From contig CM077582.1 in assembly GCA_039657365.1 (NCBI GenBank), positions 47,751,818 through 47,815,817 on the forward strand: a stretch of DNA of 64,000 nucleotides. Direction: 5' to 3'. The notes below the pieces were generated by a model. The model was not told the origin of the DNA, ran no database searches, and was given only the letters and a program-made list of their open reading frames with translations. A program made the position numbers and the translations under genes. The DNA comes from Stephania yunnanensis. Taxonomy: Eukaryota > Streptophyta > Magnoliopsida > Ranunculales > Menispermaceae. Shown here in pieces: positions 59,560 to 64,000 of the stretch (within the stretch, counting starts at the first letter, position 1; each line of letters opens with the position of its first letter).

Positions 59560-61001
59560 CAAGTAACTCCATAGCTACGACCCCACGTGGACGACAACGA
59601 AGTAGTACTACTAGTGAACCCTCAGGGCAAATATTTATGGTTGTGAAAGATGACAGATAGTAAGTATACGTAATTTAAGTACGAATATTTATGTTTACCT
59701 TTTTTATAAACTTGGCCTAACGCCTCATTTTCAATTTAGTGGACGTAAACTGCACTCATCTGACAAAGCTGCTTGGGAGATGACTAAGGCATATAAACAC
59801 TCCTTGCATAAGGATGGCTATTCTTGGGAGTTTGTTTCACAGCACATATGAGATATTTACTGGAATCAATGGAAGGTATATTTGTTTAAGTTAAGGTTGT
59901 TTCATTTACCTAGGAATTAGAAAAAATTTAAAAAGTCTCTATAATTATATTTAGATTTTATTATTTTTTACGTATAGTTTTTATTCGATTAGGAGCTAAC
60001 GGATGACGCAACTATTAGAAAAGCGTACGATAGGCAGATTGCAATCGGTACGCCGATTTCATTAACAAGATGTGCTCGAAAGATAAAGAGCCCGCACATG
60101 TATCTACCGAGATCTTCGACCACTATAAGAAGATGAGGTCCACCCTTGATTTCAAGAAGAAGTCAAAGCAAGCAAGCCAGAATCGGAGAACCGAGATAGG
60201 GGGACCCGGTACAGGGTTGCAGTGCATACCGGTGGTTCAATATACATTTTTCAGCATAGGGAACTTACCAGACAGATAAGTTGGTAAGTTATGTTATAAT
60301 AAGTTTATATATAATATATATGGATTTAGTCTCAAACTTAATCCTCTTTAAATATATGTTTTGTATGCAGAGAAGTTAGGTCGACCTCTTACTGTTTTGG
60401 AGTTGTGCCTATACTTCCATACTAAAGATTATGATGTCGTAACTTTCCTTGATTCGAGAGTAGAGAAAATTTTCGTAAGTAAATAGTTTTGTTTTTAATT
60501 TTTTTTTACTTAATTAAAGATAGGTATCAATGACTTCTAAATGTTTTAATTCTTAATTTAGACGACGATCCAGCACAAACGAATTGAGCTGACACAATTA
60601 CAACCTAACACCTCGATAGGCAAGAATGAGTTATATTTGTCCGTCGTGGAGTGGAAGACAAAGGACGGACATGTAGACTATGTCGGATACCATCGGGGTC
60701 GTGGTGCAGACATGCTACAGCTAGAGCTGGAGCTGGAGGTGGAGATGGAGCCGGATCTTCTCGACATATTTCTTCTCCTAATGAGCCCATTGAGCTTTTG
60801 TAGAGGGATTTCAAAGAGATGCATACACATATTCTTCGGGTTATGCAGGATCACACTCTAACCCACAATGAGTTGCGAGAGGTCCAAGAGCAGTTGCGTC
60901 GAATGGAGCAAGCTCTAATGGACAGACTTTTGATTATATTCGCGCCTCCGAGAGATGCTCCAACTGATGACTCAAAGACCGACGACGATCCCAATGATTA
61001 A
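59560..61001 (+). pseudogene. T2 TNPA-type protein (plant transposase, Ptta/En/Spm family)
   Basis: Several exons are suggested by splice sites: one ending at a donor after 59660, 59741-59875, 59977-60283 (donor GTAAGTTATG), 60371-60475 (donor GTAAGTAAAT) and 60562-61001. Landmarks are INKMCSKDKEPAHVS, an RRTEIGGPGTG-like block, EKLGRPLTVLELCLYFHTKD and NELYLSVVEWK. A coiled-coil-like end (ELREVQEQLRRMEQAL) and an Asp-rich tail follow after a frameshift near 60800. In-frame stops are present. TNPA proteins bind the subterminal repeats and act with TNPD. Confidence 0.8.
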
Positions 61002-61757
61002 GTTGTCACCAATGTATATATAGCCATAGGTTGTTCTTATCTTATTTTGTATATTTTCATACTTGTAATTAACTTTCTTTTGTTGTATTTATTTCATTTA
61101 GTTTGCTATTTACTTCAGTTATTTAGTTTAATTTGCGTATATTTTCTTGTCCTTATTGTTATTCCAAGAAAAATTGTATAATATAGATCAAAATATATTA
61201 TTTTAATAATTTAAAATTTTTAATTAAGTTTTAAAAATAATTTTTGAATTTTAATATTATTTTAAAACATTTCGCTTAAATAAAAATTTTAATTAAATTA
61301 AAAAAATATTTTTAAAAATTATATATACAACTTTTTGAATTTATATAAAAAACAAAATTTTTAAATATTTAAGGGTTTGAAGTTTAAGTTTTTAAAATTA
61401 AATATAAATTTTAAATTTTTTAAAATTAAACATTTTTAAATAAATTATTTTTATTAAATAGAATTTTATGTTTTAATATATAATATATATTATATATATT
61501 ATAAATAAAATGAACTTTTTTCTTAAAACAATAAATTTTCATTAATTACCGACGGGATTAGATATGGGAGCCATGTGGACAATTTGGCGATGGGGTTTAG
61601 CGACAGGCCCCTTTCGCTAAACGTCCATGTGGCTTGGTCAAACGACTTTCAACCAAACCAGTGGCACATTAGCGATGGGACATGGCGACGGGAATAACGA
61701 CGAGGTCCCGTCACTAAACCTGATGCACCGTCGCTAATATGGTATCCATTTGTAGTG
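61002..61757 (+). other. T2 3' end: AT-rich and subterminal repeats
   Basis: Very AT-rich 61150-61540, then dense GCGA/TCGCTA motifs (61548-61738) and the terminus TTTGTAGTG at 61757. Confidence 0.8.
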
Positions 61758-63864
61758 ATAAAAAGGACGATGAGTACACAAAGTAACAGTAATCCCCGTT
61801 GACATATTCATTCACGTTTCCGATAGAATAAATGGTATTTAAAAGCATAAGTTTAATAAAGGAAGACTAGTACCAGAAATATGCTAAGAAATACCAAGGC
61901 TAAGCAAGTGAAACTGACACGAGGCTAAGTAGTTACGATCTAGATTCGGTCGACCGTGACATATGTCATTGAAGACTTTGAGCCACTAAAGGAGGTGCAT
62001 GACATCGCACAGTCTAATATCACTAGGGACTCTAACTCCAGTTTCACCAGGGACTCCAACCTTGGTGAATCCATAACCCCAGGGACTCTAACCTCGTGTG
62101 TCGCGTCATGTGGGGAGTGCCGACATCCTTAGAGACTTTAACCTAGTACGCCAATCGACTCTAAAATAGTGCAATGGACTATATAATTTATAACTATTTT
62201 ATAATTTCAAAAAATTGACTCATTAAGGATTCCAAGGCTTTGCTATATTACAACACACAATTCTCAAAGAGTACGAGTCCACAAAGTCATTCATAAACTC
62301 ACAATTTTTAATAGCATGCTATTTACACTATATTCACTGTGAAACAATGAGAAATGACATAAAGGACATGGATGGATTTAAATGAATTCAATTCATCACA
62401 ATATTTTAAGAGTCAAGCTCAACAAATGAGGAGTGTCAAATAAGTTCATGATATGAGAATACAACACTGGATATAGTCAATATAAACTACAACAAACAAG
62501 CATAAAGTGGAGATAACATGCAAATAAAATAATTAACGGATATACTCACATTAAACAATGTAAAATCCTAGCTTTATCGGCCTCCCAATACCTCAAATCT
62601 CGTGTTCGAACCTTTGAGACTTTTCCTTAGGTTCCTGATAACAAATTAATCCAAATAAATTGAGTTTATGTCAGGTCAAATGGGTTTAGGAACCTTAACC
62701 CAAAACAACCATTTAAGACTAAACAACATTAAAATTTTAATCCTATATTGCAGCACAATTTTAGGCATGAAATTATCCAAATCTCAAAATCTTCCCTGGT
62801 GCAAAGTTTTTGGTCTTAATCTTATCTTTCCAAAGAATTCTGGTTTATGAGATTTTGATTTAAAATGAAAGAGATATCACAATTTTACCAAGAACAACTC
62901 AAATTAGAATCTAATCCGACCAGTAGAATTAGAAAATTTATTTCTCTCAATCTATAGTTTCAAGATTTGTGATTTTTTATCGCAAGGCACCTAACATACC
63001 AAATAATATACTAAAAGATGAGCTCATTTGGATAAATAATTAGGGAGTTATGCCTTTTAAAATTTTAGTTTAAAAAATCTTGTAATTCTTAATCGCTTAT
63101 TTGTAAAGCACTTTTGGACATGAAAAACATTTGAATTACTAAATTTTCAGTAGGACAAAGTTGTTCCCCTTAGAATTAGCTTTCATAATACTACATGCAG
63201 AATTTCAATTTTGGTCTTACAACTTCAAAAATTCATATTTTTTTTTATTTCAAAACCAAATTAAGAGCATCTTAAGAGCTTGATTATCAGCGTGAAATGA
63301 GGAATCCAAATATATAAACCAATTGTAAAAACTTAACCATCTACCATCCGAAAATGACCAAAAATTAAAACTAGTTTCAACTTGAAATAAAAATGTGTAC
63401 CTAGGGTTGATGACACTTTGATCTGAACTCCAATTCTCCTTGATCTCCCTGAGTTTTTCAGCCAAAACCCTCTTCGATTCCTTTGATTTCTTTTTCTCCA
63501 ACTTTTTTAGCTTCTAGGTTATGAAAATTAAATGAATTGCATGGGTTGATTTATCCAATCTTATATATAGAGATAAGGTTGATTAATAACCATTGATCTA
63601 TATGTACATACGTATCTCAAGATTAATCTAATGGCCTAGATCTTGACATAATTCCACTCACTCTCCACTAACTCTACCTAACAAACACCAATCCATACTC
63701 TTTTGGTCTTTTGATGTGTCATTACGTATCTCAAGAATCATCAAATGGCTACTGTTTTAACTTTCTAACTTAGGTTACATTTAATATAAAATCAATTATA
63801 GCCACATTAATTCTACTATTTAAGCTACAATAAGCTTAAACCAACTTACCACATCACTCTCTAC
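61758..63864. other. unassigned AT-rich DNA
   Basis: No gene. It holds a cluster of AGGGACTCTAAC-type repeats at 62024-62145. On the minus strand near 63575-63555 a TCTATATATAAG TATA-like sequence with a Lys/Glu-rich leader ORF downstream suggests an LTR of unknown family. No second copy is in the window. Confidence 0.5.
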
Positions 63865-64000
63865 CACTACAAAAAAACAGCAAATCAGCAACGGAATTAG
63901 AAACGGAACTTATTTCCGTTTCTAAATCAGAAACGGAATTAGAAACGGAATAAGTTCCGTTTCTAAATGTAACAGTTAGCGACGGAACTGAAAGGGAAAT
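63865..64000 (+). mobile_element. T3: start of another CACTA element, cut by the window edge
   Basis: CACTACAAAAAAACAG terminus preceded by TAC, then repeated AGAAACGGAA motifs in both orientations. A perfect 10-bp inverted repeat, AGAAACGGAA...TTCCGTTTCT, is separated by four bases at about 63941-63964. The motif differs from T1 and T2, so it is a separate family. Confidence 0.78.

Larger units (their letters stand above)
54652..61757 (+). mobile_element. T2: CACTA transposon, 7.1 kb, with both ends
   Basis: The left end is CACTCCAAAAAATGGTA and the right end, inverted, is CACTACAAATGGATACC. An exact 3-bp duplication, ATA, sits at 54649-54651 and 61758-61760. GCGAC/TTAGCGAC motifs lie inside both ends. 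It contains a TNPD (TNP2) pseudogene and a TNPA-type pseudogene in the same orientation. A large part of the TNP2 core is deleted, so it is non-autonomous. It is related to T1. Confidence 0.93.

Noticed and set aside
63250..63501. 83-codon minus-strand ORF with a Lys/Glu-rich start
   Set aside because: It lies just after a TATA-like site and looks like an LTR leader, with no domain.

Overview
This window is repeat-dense nuclear DNA of a flowering plant, most likely a eudicot. The evidence is the set of transposon families: CACTA elements carrying the plant TNP2/DUF4218/DUF4216 transposase, CRM-like chromoviruses, a Ty1/copia element with long LTRs, and several plant gag-protease-only Ty3-type elements primed by tRNA-Asp. 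I recognise no host gene, tRNA or rRNA gene, and no CRISPR array. Species cannot be named from the sequence. Almost every coding region is a broken transposon gene. The interest lies in the architecture and in non-coding motifs that recur between elements. Labels used: G1-G5 Ty3/gypsy-type elements, L1 non-coding LTR element, C1 copia element, S1 solo LTR, M1 TIR element, T1-T3 CACTA elements.

Layout. 1-3787: G1, a CRM-like chromovirus on the minus strand whose pol has an in-frame deletion fusing reverse transcriptase to integrase. A primer-binding site beyond its far LTR shows that a second unit continues off the left edge, so this is a tandem. 3788-35962: T1, a minus-strand CACTA element that hosts a nest. 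G3 (6082-32473, plus strand) sits inside the T1 transposase gene with a perfect CAAAT target duplication. The 5' LTR of G3 was hit twice, by G2 (6170-16699, same family as G1) and by C1 (17169-26793). G2 was itself hit by L1 (10695-14684, in gag) and M1 (15136-16326, in its LTR). Homologous reading frame or LTR sequence resumes across most junctions, which gives an insertion order: T1, then G3, then G2 and C1, then L1 and M1.

35963-39506: unassigned AT-rich DNA with a probable solo copia-type LTR. 39507-45817: G4, minus strand, a tRNA-Asp-primed element whose ORF was split near its start by S1, a solo LTR (43530-45093) carrying an 81-bp GC-rich minisatellite. 45818-54125: G5, plus strand, a decayed gag-protease element with an extra ORF of the putative plant transposon protein type. 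54652-61757: T2, a CACTA element with an exact ATA target duplication, a C-rich leader exon, an internally deleted TNPD gene and a spliced TNPA gene. 61758-63864: unassigned AT-rich DNA. 63865 onward: the first 136 bp of T3, a CACTA element with a different subterminal repeat.

The most unusual signals are: a segment of the G4 and L1 LTRs that looks like the D-arm and T-arm of tRNA-Asp, the same tRNA their primer-binding sites match; a short hairpin and a possible small ORF conserved between otherwise diverged G3, G4 and G5; palindrome clusters repeated in the C1 LTRs and 3' region; and the in-frame RT-integrase fusion in G1. Coordinates come from reading the sequence by eye. Divergence estimates are approximate.
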